Of a stretch of 64,000 bases of DNA, positions 11,866 to 24,189 are shown piece by piece. The translations under genes and the position numbers were made by a program. Within the stretch, counting starts at the first letter, position 1. Each line of letters opens with the position of its first letter. This stretch comes from Pogostemon cablin (lineage: Eukaryota > Streptophyta > Magnoliopsida > Lamiales > Lamiaceae): the NCBI GenBank assembly GCA_023678885.1, contig CM043013.1, forward strand, positions 25,266,791-25,330,790, in the 5' to 3' direction. The notes under the pieces are model-generated. The model was not told where the DNA came from. It was given only the letters and a program-made list of their open reading frames with translations, and did not search any database.

Positions 11866-12150
11866 CAATTTGACCAATGGGTCAGGTCGAATCCTTCTGA
11901 GCTGGTCGAACTCCTGGTCAAATTGACCTGTACATCAATTGCGGGACTTGGATTCGACTAAAATCCTTGTCGAATCACAAACTTCCTGGTCGAACTGCAG
12001 GTGTGTCTCTTTAGGCTTCTGGTTCGACCACGGTTCGACCAAATGGCTTGGTCGAATGACACTTCTTCTTGAACAGTTCGACCACAGGTGCTGGTTGAAC
12101 CACCTCCTTCTTGGTTGAACAGCACACCTGCTTGGTCGAATCCTTCTCTA
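11866..12150. repeat. TTCGACC/GGTCGAA array in the U3 of A
   Basis: Clustered exact and variant copies of the heptamer in both orientations, directly upstream of the TATA box in element orientation. The homologous array in B is at 30090-30390. Confidence 0.9.
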
Positions 12151-12337
12151 AATCTCCCTTTTTCCTGATCCGATCACTTCCAACTCGTTTTCCTTCGAAA
12201 ATCAACTCAAATAGCCTTGTAGACACCTAATTCGTGACTTTCCACCATGTGTATCGATTCATATCGGATTACAACCATCTAACACACCAAAAGTACATGA
12301 ATCCGGGCTCGAAACACGTGAGTTTACACACTCATCA

Positions 12338-12463
12338 CCATTCAAAGTACACCATAGACCCTCAATAAATAGATTTATTCGACTTACCCATCTCAAAATC
12401 AAGTAACATAACTTCAATCCTAGGGCAATTGAATCAAGAAAATATACCTTTTGAACCGGCCAT
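12338..12463 (-). pseudogene. 3' ORF of element B: first exon and start of intron only
   Basis: ATG at 12463 in a GCCATGG-like context starts a 16-nt exon (12448-12463) ending AAAG^GTATAT. This is the same donor as in A, with a very similar coding start. About 110 bp of intron follow before the sequence is cut by the LTR of A. The remaining exon is expected off the left edge. The intron remnant aligns with the C intron (61340-61420). Confidence 0.75.
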
Positions 12464-13486
12464 GGTTTAAGATGAACAAGTGTGAAAAGTTTCCAAATTC
12501 GCCACGAAACCCTAGTTTGCCACTAAATTGTTCCTAAATCGCGACAAATCGAGGATATAGAGTGTGGAATGTGGTTTAATCGGAGAAAAATTGAATAAAA
12601 TTGAAGACTGGAAGGAATGTTTTTTGATTTAGGAGGAATTCAGGTGAAGGTGGTGTGCAAAATGATCGAATGGGGGTAAAAACACGTTTAAGAACTGACT
12701 TACCTGGTACGATTCGACCTATCAAACTAGTCAAATCGATTCGTCGTGGTCGAACCACATTTTTGGAGGCCCTCAGTATCTCAGTTCGACCTTGGTTTGA
12801 CCAAATGGCTTAGTCGAACCACATGATCATGGTTGAACTTGCCGTACAAAACTCACAGGTCCGTGATTCGATCTTAGTTCGACTTCTGACTTGGTCGAAC
12901 TTATCCCTTCTTGGTCGAATCGACCAGTAACAAACTGTCTGATCTCTAGTTTGACTTGTGCTCCTCGATTCGACCCGAACCTTTGGTCGAATCGAACACC
13001 TGATGCTCCAAAGTCGAATTTTCTTTATCCCCTGTACACTTCAAGCACAAAAAAAACATTAGGTACCACAATAAAGCAAAACTATGCTTGAGAATTAATC
13101 TTAAAACTCAATATTTATGTGTAACTCCGCATACGACACTCAAAAACAACACAAAACACCACTAAACATTAGGCAAATTGTAAAAAATCAATGCACCAAA
13201 ATCGGTTAAAGTTTCAATATGTCGTAAAAAATTAACTTCTCTAACAAACGTTATAAAGAAAAGATTATACCCTTAGTGCTTCAATGAGGTAAGTACATCA
13301 CATGCCTCAAACTTAGTTGAAACTATAGTTGAAACTAAGTTTCTAAAGAGATGTAATTTCCGAAGAATAAGCACGGCAAATATAACAATTTCTTACTCAC
13401 ACAAAAATAAATAAAGCAGTAAAATGGAAGGGTAAGCCCACAATAGGCGCTATTGTTTAACGTCGGAGTGTCACGACGTTACCAAT
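12464..13486 (-). other. Spacer between pol and 3' ORF of element B
   Basis: Same order as in A: polypurine-like tract with flanking AAACTTAG/CTAAGTTT arms (13305-13345, degraded), AT-rich filler, TTCGACC array (12713-13020), donor-like CAG^GTAAGT (12697-12706) and a CT-rich leader. No ORF is supported. Confidence 0.65.
12713..13020. repeat. TTCGACC/GGTCGAA array in the B spacer
   Basis: Dense heptamer copies in both orientations over about 310 bp, at the same place as in A and C. Confidence 0.9.
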
Positions 13487-14345
13487 CTAGTGCAAGGTAT
13501 CCTCATAGATGACACATGCATCATCCGACGAATTGTAATGCTTCAATCAATGTCCATTCGCCGTGATAATATCTCTGTCTATGTCCATAAGCTCAAAACT
13601 CCCCCTCCACAGGCTCTATGGATAATGAACCGCCCCATCCACTTAGATTTCAATTTCCCTGCAAAAAGCTTCAAACAAGAGTTAAAAAGTAATACTTCAT
13701 CACCTTGCTTGAACTCCTTATAAGAGATCTTCGAATCATGCCATTTCTTCATTCTTTCCTTGTAGATCTCTGAGTTCTTGTAAGCTCGATTTCTGAACTC
13801 ATCCAATTGATTGATATGAGTCATCTTAAACTCCTTTTGATCCTTTAAAGACAAGTTCAAACTCCTCAATGCCCAAAAAGCTTTATGCTGAATCTCTACG
13901 GGTAAGTGACACGGCTTCCGATAGATAATTTGTTACGGTGAAATCCGACTACCTTTTCCAAAACTTGCTTTACTTGTCTGTTGGAGACTCCAGCCTACCC
14001 ATTCGCTTGATGGTGGTAGCGTGTGGTAAGCCTATGCTTAACTCCATAATCCTTAAGCACTTTTTCAAGAAGCTGGGTACCTCCATCACTTACTAGTGCT
14101 CTAGGAACTCCATAGTGGGCAAAGATATGTTTCTTTAAGAAAGACAACACAGTCCTTGAATCATTGACGCGAGTGGGAATGGCTTCCTCCCGCTTAGAAA
14201 CATAATCCACTTCTAAAAGGATGTAGAGAAATCTATTAAATGGGGCAATGGCCCCATAAAATCGATCCCCCATACATCAAAGATCTCAACCACAATGCTT
14301 GGTTGAAGTGGCATCTCATCTCTTCGACTTTGTTCCCCATCCTTT

Positions 14346-15542
14346 TGTTGGCTTTTGGATCGTTTGGTTCAGCATGATCCGTTATAAATACAAGTAAACA
14401 ATAACAGCAGAAGCGATAATTAAAGTTTATCTTTCTTCAGGGTTGATGTAGAGGATGTACAGTAGTGAAACACCTGTGATCTTCTGCTGTATGACCCAAA
14501 GTCAATTCTGGTGTTGTGTGGGCAACAATCTCCAGAATCCACTCAATCTACTCCTACCCTCTCAACACGTCAAAAGTGGCGCTATGTTTGGGTTCCAGGA
14601 AGCTGAGAAGACTTATATATTGGGCTACAACAGGGACCAGGAGGAGAAATTGGATTGGGCCTCAATTGGATTTAATTAACCAAGCTTAGCCCAAAGCTTA
14701 TAATTAAATCCAATAATAATAATATAGTCCACTAATATATTATTACTGCACTACCCATCCAAATCCAAAATTATGTTTTGGGCTCCTTCTTATTATGAGC
14801 CCGAAAATCTCCCCATGTTTAAGATATACAATGCCCATTAATTAATTAAGTTACTGACAACTCAAATTAATTAATATCTCATCCGAGAGTAGTACCACTC
14901 AACCTTATTATCATGCCGAAATTAATCTACTTGCAAAATTTACATGTTAAATCTTATGAGCTCCTCAAGGAGACAACATCAACCTGTGTCGGACACGGAT
15001 TCCTTCTACAATCAACAGCACACTATAGACACAATACTATTTCCCAACTCACCGAGTTTGTTGATTTAATACATGTAAATCTCACCATTGATGAATCAAA
15101 GAAATACATACTGCCCTACGTGTCGAGGTCATCGTATAGGGATTAAGAGCATGAACATCCATAATAACATAGATCAAGTTCTTCTATAAGTCAGTATAAG
15201 TTGAATGATCTCAAGTGGTCCTACTCAATACACACAAGTGTACTAATGTGATTCTATAGCCAAGACAAGCTAATACCAAACCACACTACAACCATCCCGA
15301 TAGAGAGTCCCCGTCTATCTCGGTTGTGAGCATCTGTTTATACTTTATAAGGAAACCGATAATATGATCTTCCGCATGTTGTCGCACAATATATTATTTA
15401 GAGTATAAAGTAAGTGGATTATTACATCGTGCATATAAATAAATTATAAGACGCAATAATTTGATCATATGATTCTCATTTCAAATAAATTGTTTGAGCA
15501 TTGTTCATACAAAAAACTAAATTTTTAGTATACAATCCGACA
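14346..15542 (-). mobile_element. Copia-3: solo LTR of a Ty1/copia element
   Basis: 1,197 bp with ends TGTTGG...CCGACA (plus-strand view) that align with the LTRs of copia-2 and copia-1 in reverse complement. CCTTT flanks it on both sides (14341-14345 and 15543-15547), so it is a complete insertion reduced to one LTR by LTR-LTR recombination. It disrupts the integrase zinc finger of element B. Small ORFs within it are not coding. Confidence 0.93.
14614..14621 (-). promoter_or_regulatory. TATA box of the copia-3 solo LTR
   Basis: TATATAAG on the minus strand, at the same place as in both LTRs of copia-2 (52509-52516 and 59428-59435). Confidence 0.6.
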
Positions 15543-18500
15543 CCTTTAACATCTATCGCATGTCGCCACATAGGTTTCACAATTCTTAAATAAAGTAGGC
15601 CAATAAAGAGTAGATTAAAGTACCTTCGCTGCCATCTTTTGAGCTCCGAAGTGCCCCCATTAGGTTGTGCATGGCAAAAATCAAGAACGCTCTCCATCTC
15701 CATCTCAGGCACACACCTATGGACGATAGAATCCGTACAAATCTTGTAGACAAATGGATCATACCATAAAAACATCTCATCATCCCTCTTGAATTTCGCA
15801 GGTTGATATCGGTTGAGATCTCTTAGAATTTCTCCTACGACAATATAATTCACATAATCCACATACCATGGATCCATCCTTTGAGCAGCCACCACACATG
15901 CTCTTTCCGCTCCTTCAACAAACACTGCCATTATCTTCTCATCAGTGAACATCTCTTCTATGTAATCGAAATAATCATCACAGTGCTCCATTGTCTCCAA
16001 CCTTGTTAGGTGATCTGCCAAAACATTCTCTGTACCTTTTTATCTCGGATTTCCATATCAAATTCCTGTAGAAGAAGGATTTATCTAATGATCCTTGGTT
16101 TCGTTTCCTTCTTCTCCATCAAGTATCGGATGGCAGAATGATCCGTATATACTATCGTTTTCATGCCCATCAAATACTGTCGAAACTTGTTAAATGCATA
16201 CAACACAACCAAAAACTCCTTTTCAATCACTGTGTAGTTCTTTTGTGTAGCATCAAAAGTTTTACTCGCATAGTAAATGATGCAGAACTTCTTTTCTCTC
16301 AACTGCCTAAGCACCACTCCAAGTGCTAAGTCACTTGCATCACACATAAATACAAACGGCTGAGTCTAATCTGGTGTGATCAAGATAGGTGCAGTAATAA
16401 GTGCCTCTTTCAAATCATGAAAAGCTGTTAGACACTCTTCATCAAAAACAAAAGGAACATCCTTTTCAAGTAAATGAGATAAGGGCTTGGAGTATTTCGA
16501 GAAGTCTTTTATGAATCTTCTATAAAAACCAGCGTGTCCAGGGAAAGACTGCACTCCTTTCTCATTAGTAGGTGGTGGAAGCTTCTTAATTACCACCACC
16601 TTTGCTCTATCCACCTGCAATCACTTGGCCGAAATATGATGGCCAAGAACAATCCCATCTCTTACCGTGAAGTGGCACTTTTCCCAACTCAAGACAAGAT
16701 TAGTTTCTTGGCATCTCCTCAAAACAGTAGCAAGGTTAGATAAACAAATATCAAAGGAGGAACCAAACATAGAAAAATCATCCATATACACCTCCATGAT
16801 CTTTTCTATCAACCCATCAAATATGGCCATCATGCAACGCTGATATGTAGCAGACACATTACATAATCCAAAAGGCATCTGTCTAAAGGAAAAAGTTCCA
16901 TAAGGGCAAGTGAAAGTAGTATTTTCTTGATCCTCGGGTGCAATCATGATTTGATTAAAACTCGAGTACACATCCAAGAAACAATAAAACTCGTACCCTG
17001 TAAGACGATCAAGCATTTGATCCATGAAAGGAAGGAGAAAATGGTCTTTGCATGTATTTTCATTCAGTTTCCTGTAATCCATACACACACGCCATCCCGT
17101 AAGAATCCTAGTGGCTAATGTCTCTCCATCCTTAGGTTTCACAATAGTCATGCCCCCCTTCTTAGCTATAACATGCAATGGACTCACATGAGGACTATCA
17201 CTAATGGGATATATAATTCCTGTATCTAGCCACGTTAGGATTTGCTTCCTAATTACTTCCTGAATAGCGGGATTCACCCTCCACTGATTCTAAATGCTAT
17301 TCTTAGCCTCATCTAAAAATCTTATTCTATGCATGCAATATGAAGGATTAATGCCTTTTAAATCATCAAGTGACCAACCAATCGCAGACTTATACTTCCT
17401 AAGCACATCTAATAACTCCTCAAGTTGATCATCAATAAGGGAAGAAGATACAATTACCGAATATTTTTCATTGTCACCTAGATAGGCATACTTCAAGTGC
17501 TCCGGTAGCGGTTTCAACTCCTCTTTCTTCTCTTCTTGAGGTGCGCTCTCTCTAACCAAAGGCAAGTACTTCCTAGTCCACTTCACCTCTTCAATCTTGG
17601 TCTTTTCCAACTCATGCCTGGCATCACCCAAAGCAAGTAAAGTTTCAAGAAAATCAATACATACCTCATTGGACAGTTCATCTAGTTCCGTGGTGGGAAA
17701 AGTAAGAGACCCCGCCGAACATGTGTCAAGAGGATCCTTGGAGAGGATCAAGGACATATCTTCCTTCACGATCTCCTCCACCACGTCGATGCTATGACAC
17801 TGTGTTTCCATCGGCATCTTCATTGCTTTGTCAAGGTTGAATAGGACCTCTTATTTATCCATCCTTAGTCTTAGCTCACCCTTCTACACATCAATCATAG
17901 CTCCAACAGTCACAAGGAAAGCTGGTATCCCTAAGATTAGAGGGATATTATCCTTGTCATCTTCCATCTCAAGCACAAAAAGTCCACAGGAAACACAAGC
18001 TTCTCTACTTTGACAAGAACATCTTCAATAACATCCTTGGGAAAAGTCATAGACCTATCTGCCAATTGTAGAGCAACTGTTGTGGGAGTTAACTCCCCAA
18101 ACCAAACTTTGAAATATCGAAATGGCATCAAATTAATGCTTGTCCCAAGATCACACAAGTCTCGATGTGCCGGCCCCTTTCCAATCTCACACAAGATAGT
18201 GAAGCTTCCCGGATCTTTCAACTTAGCCGGCAGCTTCCTCTAAATGATCGAGCTAGAATTCTCAAACGAATTCACTGTTTCAATTTCATTCAAGCTTCTC
18301 TTCTTCAAAAGTATATCCTTTAGAAAATGGGCATAATACGACATCTCTAATATCATTTCAGAGAAAGGAATGTTCAAGCTTATTTTGTTTATAATATCTG
18401 AAAACTTCTTGAACTTCTCTTGTAATTCCTTCTTAACTAGCTTAAAAGGAAACGGTGGAGGTATCCTTGTTTTGGGAATCCCCCAATCATCACGTTCAAC

Positions 18501-18649
18501 CTTCTCTGCTTTATCCTTTTTGGCTCTCAATCTCTTTGCTCTTTTCCACTTCTTTTCCGCTATAATCTCAGTATTCTACTCTTTTGAAAGCACTGGAATC
18601 GCAACATCATCATGCAGAGCATTTAACATGGAAAATGGTACAGAATGGT

Positions 18650-18990
18650 ATGGTTCGACCTGGTTCGACCAGGGTTGCTGGTCGAATTGGGTGAATAATG
18701 GTCGAACTGAGCACCTTAAAGTTCATTCTCCCCCTTATAGGTTGGTTTGACCATGGTTTGACCAACCCCATTGGTCGAACCATAGTGATCATGGTCGAAT
18801 CGAGCTTCAGACAAAATAGAGTGTTCTAGACAGTGTGGTTCGACCTGAGTTTGACCAGTAGTTTTGGTCAAAATGACCTGTTTTTGTTCGAACTGCTCTT
18901 CAGCAACCTCCGGATGTCGCCCATGTGCCTGGTTCAACCTCCCCTGTGTAGTTCGACCATCTGTGTTGGTCGAATTGGGGTCGAATCAGG
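18650..18990. repeat. TTCGACC/GGTCGAA array inside the B gag-protease linker
   Basis: Many exact and variant heptamers, matching the linker arrays of A (9050-9365) and C (32943-33270). Confidence 0.9.
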
Positions 18991-20550
18991 GTCCTATCGT
19001 TTCAAATTTTAATTCTGGCCTCATTGGTCCCTCGTACTGCCTTCCAGACCTCAGTGTAATGGAATGACAAGACTTTGGATTCTCAACACTTTGCGACGGA
19101 AACTTCCCTTTCTCAATAGTTTGAGTCAACTTGTTCATGTTTCCTGCCATCTCCCCCATCAACAATGTAAGGTCTTTAACTTACTTAGAAATATCCTCAT
19201 AATTGGTATCAATCTTCTTTTCTAACTTAGCCTCAAGACGCTCCACTCTTACATCGTTCCTCGCCATGTACCTGTTCATAGTATCCTCGAAACCTGGTTT
19301 CCCTTCTTTCACTTTAGTACCCAGATCAACACTTTGTTGGGATTACTCCATAAAACTCCGGCCTTCTCGATTATTGATAATTACTCGGTGGACACGATTA
19401 TTGTAGTTCCCTTGATAATTCCAATTTTTTTTAATTTTTAAACCTCGTTCCTTGAATACTTTGACCCATGGCGTAGTTAGCCTCCTCGATCTCCTCTTGG
19501 CTAGCTCCTTCATAGCCACCATTCTACTGCATCATTGGTCCTCTTAGCCAAGCTAGAGACGATCTCATCATCTCTTCCCGAATTCACCATAGTATGCTCA
19601 ACCTGTGCTACTTTACCAAGAACATAAGTGCCTCTCACTCTATCAGTCGGCCAATCTCTTAAATTCATTAAAATATCCTCAAAGAGCTTCTCGGCCTCTA
19701 TGGGTGACTTCGTAAGCAACACCCCATTAGATAAAGCATCAAGTAACACAAGAGAATCGTAATCCAACCCATTATAGAATATACTGATGTATTGAGCTTT
19801 AGATAGCCCATGCTGTGGACACTTTCGAAGCATGTCCTTGAATATGTCCCAAGCTTCATGAAACTTCTCATTACCATGGATAGCAAATTGATCGATTTCT
19901 TGATTCATCTTGAACACCTTCGAAGGTGGCAAGTATCGCTCCAATAATTTCACTTTCAACTTCTCCCAGGTATCACATTCAGCAGCATCAAGATTATCGT
20001 ACTAATCTCTCGTTTTTTCATTCAGCGAGAACTTAAACAAGATGATCTTCCTCGCATCCTCATGATCTCCTGCATCTTTTTATATACTTGCATACCCAAG
20101 GAACTTATTTAGATGTTGTTGAGGATCTTCAAAAGTTCCCCCAGAGAAGGGACTCCTTTCAATCATAGTGATAAGAGCAGGGTGTATATCAAAATCGGCT
20201 CCGGCACCTCTTGCTCCTAACAGTCCCGCATTGCCTCCTCTGTTGTCCTTAAAGACTTCAGAGATGGTGAATGTATTCAGATTCGCCGCCATGTTGACTG
20301 CTTCTACTTTCAAGTTGAATTCGATTGCTATTTTAGTTGCTTACGGAATTAGCTCTCCAAAGTCAACTACTTGATCAATAGTATCAGTTCGCTCCTTGTT
20401 CTTATTCATTTTCCTCTTCAAAAGGTTCTAGATTAGTTCCCTTCGATCTAGTGTGCATGCACCTGAGAAAAATTCAAAGTTAGAAAGAAAAGAAAATAAA
20501 AAAAAAATAGTCCTAATTAAACTAGAAATAATGGATTAATAATCAAGCCA

Positions 20551-20568
20551 TCCCCAGCAACGACGCCA
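20551..20568 (-). other. Primer binding site of element B (tRNA-Asp-like)
   Basis: Minus strand TGGCGTCGTTGCTGGGGA, two mismatches from the complement of the tRNA-Asp 3' end. Confidence 0.8.
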
Positions 20569-21020
20569 AGAACTTGATAAGCATTTTCTCAACATACAAA
20601 ATAATCCTCAAGTATGAACGATATAAATTATAGTTTCGATAGGCGACCAAGTGATTATCGAACCCAAGGGACAGATTATTATCAATTTAATTATATTCTA
20701 ATAAACAAAGACTATGTTGGAAAATTGGTTTGGAATAGTTACAGAACTAAATAACAAATAATTAAAATAGCAATTTAAATAAACAAGCAATAGAGAAAAT
20801 ACAACTTTGATCAAGTGAGAAATTAGATAATTCTTCTGATCATCCAGTTTTACTCATTAATTTCTCTTCCATGCGTTGACGTCCGACTCTGCCTTGTGGT
20901 CTATGGACGCATCACTAAACCATGAAAGTTCACTCCATAGACACAAGTAAACATGCGTATGACACGTGTGAATATTCTCGGAGCAAGAGATATAATTCAC
21001 CCCCTTTTCTAGGTACTATC

Positions 21021-22224
21021 TGTTAGATTTGTATACTAAAAGCCTTGCTTTTGTATTGAATGATATTTTAAAAATTTTATTTGAAATGAGAATCATATGA
21101 TCAAACGTTTTGCATATTATAAATTATTTATTTATATGTTTGTGCAAAAGTCCATTTACTTTATACTGTAGATAATATATTGTACGACAACACGTAGAAG
21201 ATCATATTATCAGTTTCCATATAAAGTATAAAAAGATGCTCACAACCTAGATAGACGGGGACTATCTATCGGGATGGTTGTAGTGTGGTTTGGTATTAGT
21301 TTGTCTTGATTATAGAATCACATTAGTGCACTTAGCGTGTATTGAGCAGGACCGCTTGAGATCGTTTGACTTGTACAATCTATATAGGAGAACTTAATCT
21401 CAATTATTATGGATGTTTGTGCTCTTAATCCCTATACAATAACCTCGACACGTAGGGCATTATGTATTTCTTTGATTCATCAATGGGTGAGATTTACATG
21501 TATTAAATTAACAAACTCGGTGAGTTGGAAAGTAGTGATGTTTCTATGGTGTGCTGTTTATTGCAGAAGGAATCCGTGTCCGACATAGGTCGATGATGTC
21601 CCCTTGAGGAGCTCATAAGGTTTATCATGTAAATCTTGCAAGTGGATTAATTCCAGCATGATAATAAGATTGAGTGGTACTACTCTCGGATGAGATATTA
21701 ATTAATAGAGTTGTCAGTAACTTAATTAATTAATGGATATTATATATCTTAAACATAGGGAGACTGTCGGGCTCATAATAAGAAGGAGCCTAAAATATAA
21801 TTTTTGGATTGGATGGGTAGTGCAGTAATAATATTTTAGTGGACTATATTATTATTATTGGATTTAATTATAAGCTTTGGGCTAAGCTTGGTTAATTAAA
21901 TCCAATTGAGGCCCAATCCAATTTCTCCTCCTGGTCCCTGCTGTAGCCCAATAAATAAGTCATCTCACCTTCAGGAAACCTACATCTTGCGCCATTTTTT
22001 AGGTGAGAAAAGGAGAGAAGCAGATTGAGAGAATCCTGCAAATTGTTGCCCACACAATATCAGGATTAGACTTGGGTCATACAACAGAAGATCAAGAGGT
22101 GGTTCACTACTGATCATCCTCTACATCAACCCTGAAAAAAGGTAAACTTTAATTTTGCTTCCGCTGTTATTGTTTAATGGTTTCCTAACAGATCACGCTG
22201 AGCCAAATGATCCAATAACTAACA
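21021..22224 (+). repeat. 5' LTR of copia-1
   Basis: 1,204 bp, followed two bases later by the initiator-tRNA primer site. The TATA region is degraded to AATAAATAAG near 21950. Confidence 0.93.
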
Positions 22225-22226
22225 AT

Positions 22227-22238
22227 TGGTATCAGAGC
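22227..22238 (+). other. Primer binding site of copia-1 (initiator tRNA-Met)
   Basis: TGGTATCAGAGC is complementary to the 3' end of plant initiator tRNA-Met and is typical of Ty1/copia elements. Confidence 0.93.
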
Positions 22239-24189
22239 TGTTAGTTTCGTGGTGAAACGTGAACCGTAAGGTCAGGGCTAATGTGATTATATGATTAATT
22301 GATTTGATCTTGATGTAATCGCATGTTTTTTTGCTATATGTGATTTTTTTATTATTTTATATAATCTGGTGAAAGTTGCATGTAATTGAAAGGGGTTTTG
22401 GAATTATTATTGAATTATCCATGAAACCCTAATTGATTATTCAAAGAAAGAAAAACGTTGCTGTAAATACACGTTGAACACCACGGTCGCACGATGGCGA
22501 CTTCAATGGAGGCTGAATGACAAGCCTATGGGTGACTGGATTGTTGTCACGATCGCGGAGGGCTTGTCCCTTGGCGGGCTGTTGATGGCATGAACGATGG
22601 AGAAAGAATTTCCTGTGAAACACCATCAGCGATAAAGAAAGGGCTGGGTACCCGACCTATGATAGAAGTCGACGGAGGCGTGGATTGCTGAAAGTAATCT
22701 TTGTCTATAATAGGATGAACTGCATCACTTTCAATTTGCGTTAGGCACCGAGAGGCGGTGACTGGACAGTCGACGAGCGGCTTCAGACCTGGACTGCAGG
22801 CTACGGGTGAGGCGATGGTGGTTTCCAGCGAGTCGACTCGATGTTTCTGGGTGGTTTCTGCAATTTTCTAGTCGGGCCTGCTCCTTTTCTCGGTGGTTTA
22901 AAGGGATTCCGAATGAGTCAAAAGCTTCTTCCAGGCGAGCTGCTTCTGGGCGAGGCACAGTTGGGTTCCAGGAGAGTTGTTGGCGACATGACACCGGTGG
23001 ACTGATGGCACCAAGCCGGCGATAGCTGGCGTGTAGAAGCAGCAGACGGCTGACGAGACTCCCAAGGGGCTGTCATGCATACGGGCGCTGCTGGGATGTC
23101 TGGGCAGCGGAGCAAGCGCGACTCCGACGGGCTGATAGCGCGACTCCCACGGGCAGACGACACGATCGCGGAGAGCAGCGGCGCCGATGAATGCTTCCCG
23201 TGACAGCTGCCATGTGGTATCTTCTCGCAGCTGGCAGGAAGGAGTAGGGCTCAGTTTATTTTTTGGCTTAGTGGGCTCAAATTGTTATTTAATGTAGAAC
23301 TCATTCAGATGGGCTACTGGGAAATTTTTTTTAATTGCTGGTCATATGGGCTTGGTAGATTTAATTTATTTTTTATGATTTTGGGCTGAGTATATGGGCT
23401 ATGGACAATGGGCTTGATTAATTATTTAGTCTGCTGCTTATTTTGTGCTTATTTATTACTCTTGGGCCCATTTAAATGATCCACTAATTATGCAATTTAT
23501 TCATGATATATAATTGATTTAATTATTTTACTGATAATTAATTGTTACATATGTGACATGTTCTTTGTGATTTTTTTAAATTACTTAATATAGAAGTATG
23601 CTAGGATGTATATTTTATTATTGAAATATTATATGCATGTTAAAAACCCTCGGTGTTAAATTACTAAGTGGGAGAGGGGATTGGTAAATAAATTCCCATG
23701 GCCTCCATTATTGGTTTGTAAGTGATGTGAGTAAACCTGCGTATTGGCAATAGGCCTTCCTCCACAACGGATGTGTTTGTTCATGGATCACTAGTACAAA
23801 TATCTTTATGATGATCGTAGGAAGTTATCCAAGCGCATGAGTACTTCTATAACTGTAAGGCACATAAGCTTGCGCAATGGACTTGAGATCAAATAATAGT
23901 ACACACTTAGCTGTAAATAATCAGTATCATCCCCAACGGAGTCACTGCTAAAAAGGAACCGACTATTAATTATTTTGTCATAAAGTTAGGTTGACGAATG
24001 AAATTAATGGGTAAAACATTCTCTTGTAAATGTTCGAGTTTGTATACATCCACACTAACGTGGCATGCAAATTTACGGTGCTTGAGATATTAGTGAATTT
24101 TATTTTATATTGTTTTGAGGGATTCAATATAAATTGATAAATTCAAAGTGTTTGATCTGTTTATTATTTATGATTCTCAAGATTTTCAA
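22239..24189 (+). other. Long 5' leader of copia-1 with a GC-rich island
   Basis: About 1.95 kb between PBS and gag. A GC-rich block at about 22470-23240 stands out against the AT-rich surroundings and contains imperfect internal repeats (GCGCGACTCC..CGGGC). ORFs on both strands there are not conserved with copia-2's equivalent, so I do not call a gene. A PPT-like TAAGTGGGAGAGGGGA lies at 23665-23680. The rest is AT-rich. Confidence 0.7.

Larger units (their letters stand above)
627..12337 (-). mobile_element. Element A: Athila-like Ty3/gypsy retrotransposon, 5' part complete, decayed
   Basis: Read on the minus strand: 5' LTR (12337-11044), PBS, gag-pol pseudogene, spacer, 3' ORF pseudogene and 3' noncoding DNA cut by element E at 626/627. 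A interrupts the first intron of element B's 3' ORF. The B sequence that restarts at 12338 (CCATTCAAA...) aligns with the intron of the homologous element C. The other end of A and the matching target duplication (CCATT expected) lie off the left edge. Confidence 0.85.
11044..12337 (-). mobile_element. 5' LTR of element A
   Basis: About 1.29 kb bounded by TG...CA. It aligns with the LTRs of B (20578-30580, split) and C (30581-31239, partial). Relative to B it lacks about 260 bp near 11570 and about 90 bp near 11660. The inner boundary is uncertain by about 9 bp, because D's LTR meets its PBS directly and A has AAGTTCT between them. Confidence 0.8.
13487..20458 (-). pseudogene. gag-pol: Athila gag-pol polyprotein, element B (decayed, split)
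   Basis: The start ATG at 20458 follows an acceptor-like CTCAGGTGC. Readable minus-strand blocks: gag (19510-20313; SPFSGGTFEDPQQHLNKFL and FEDILMNLRDWPTDRVRGTY), motif-array linker (18650-18990), pre-protease (18240-18530), protease (17937-18221; the catalytic block reads CDLGTSINLMP, with Ala to Thr), RT (16621-17277; YMDDFSM), RNase H (16081-16347; CDASDLALGVVL) and integrase (15476-16021, then 13579-14273; VSDGGTQ). A copia solo LTR (14346-15542) interrupts the zinc-finger part of the integrase. The reading ends with EDTLH and a stop at 13487. Several frameshifts and stops are present, so it is inactive. Confidence 0.9.

Noticed and set aside
14455..15146. ORFs of 74-77 codons in the copia-3 solo LTR and similar ones in other copia LTRs
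   Set aside because: LTR sequence, antisense to the element, not conserved between LTR copies.
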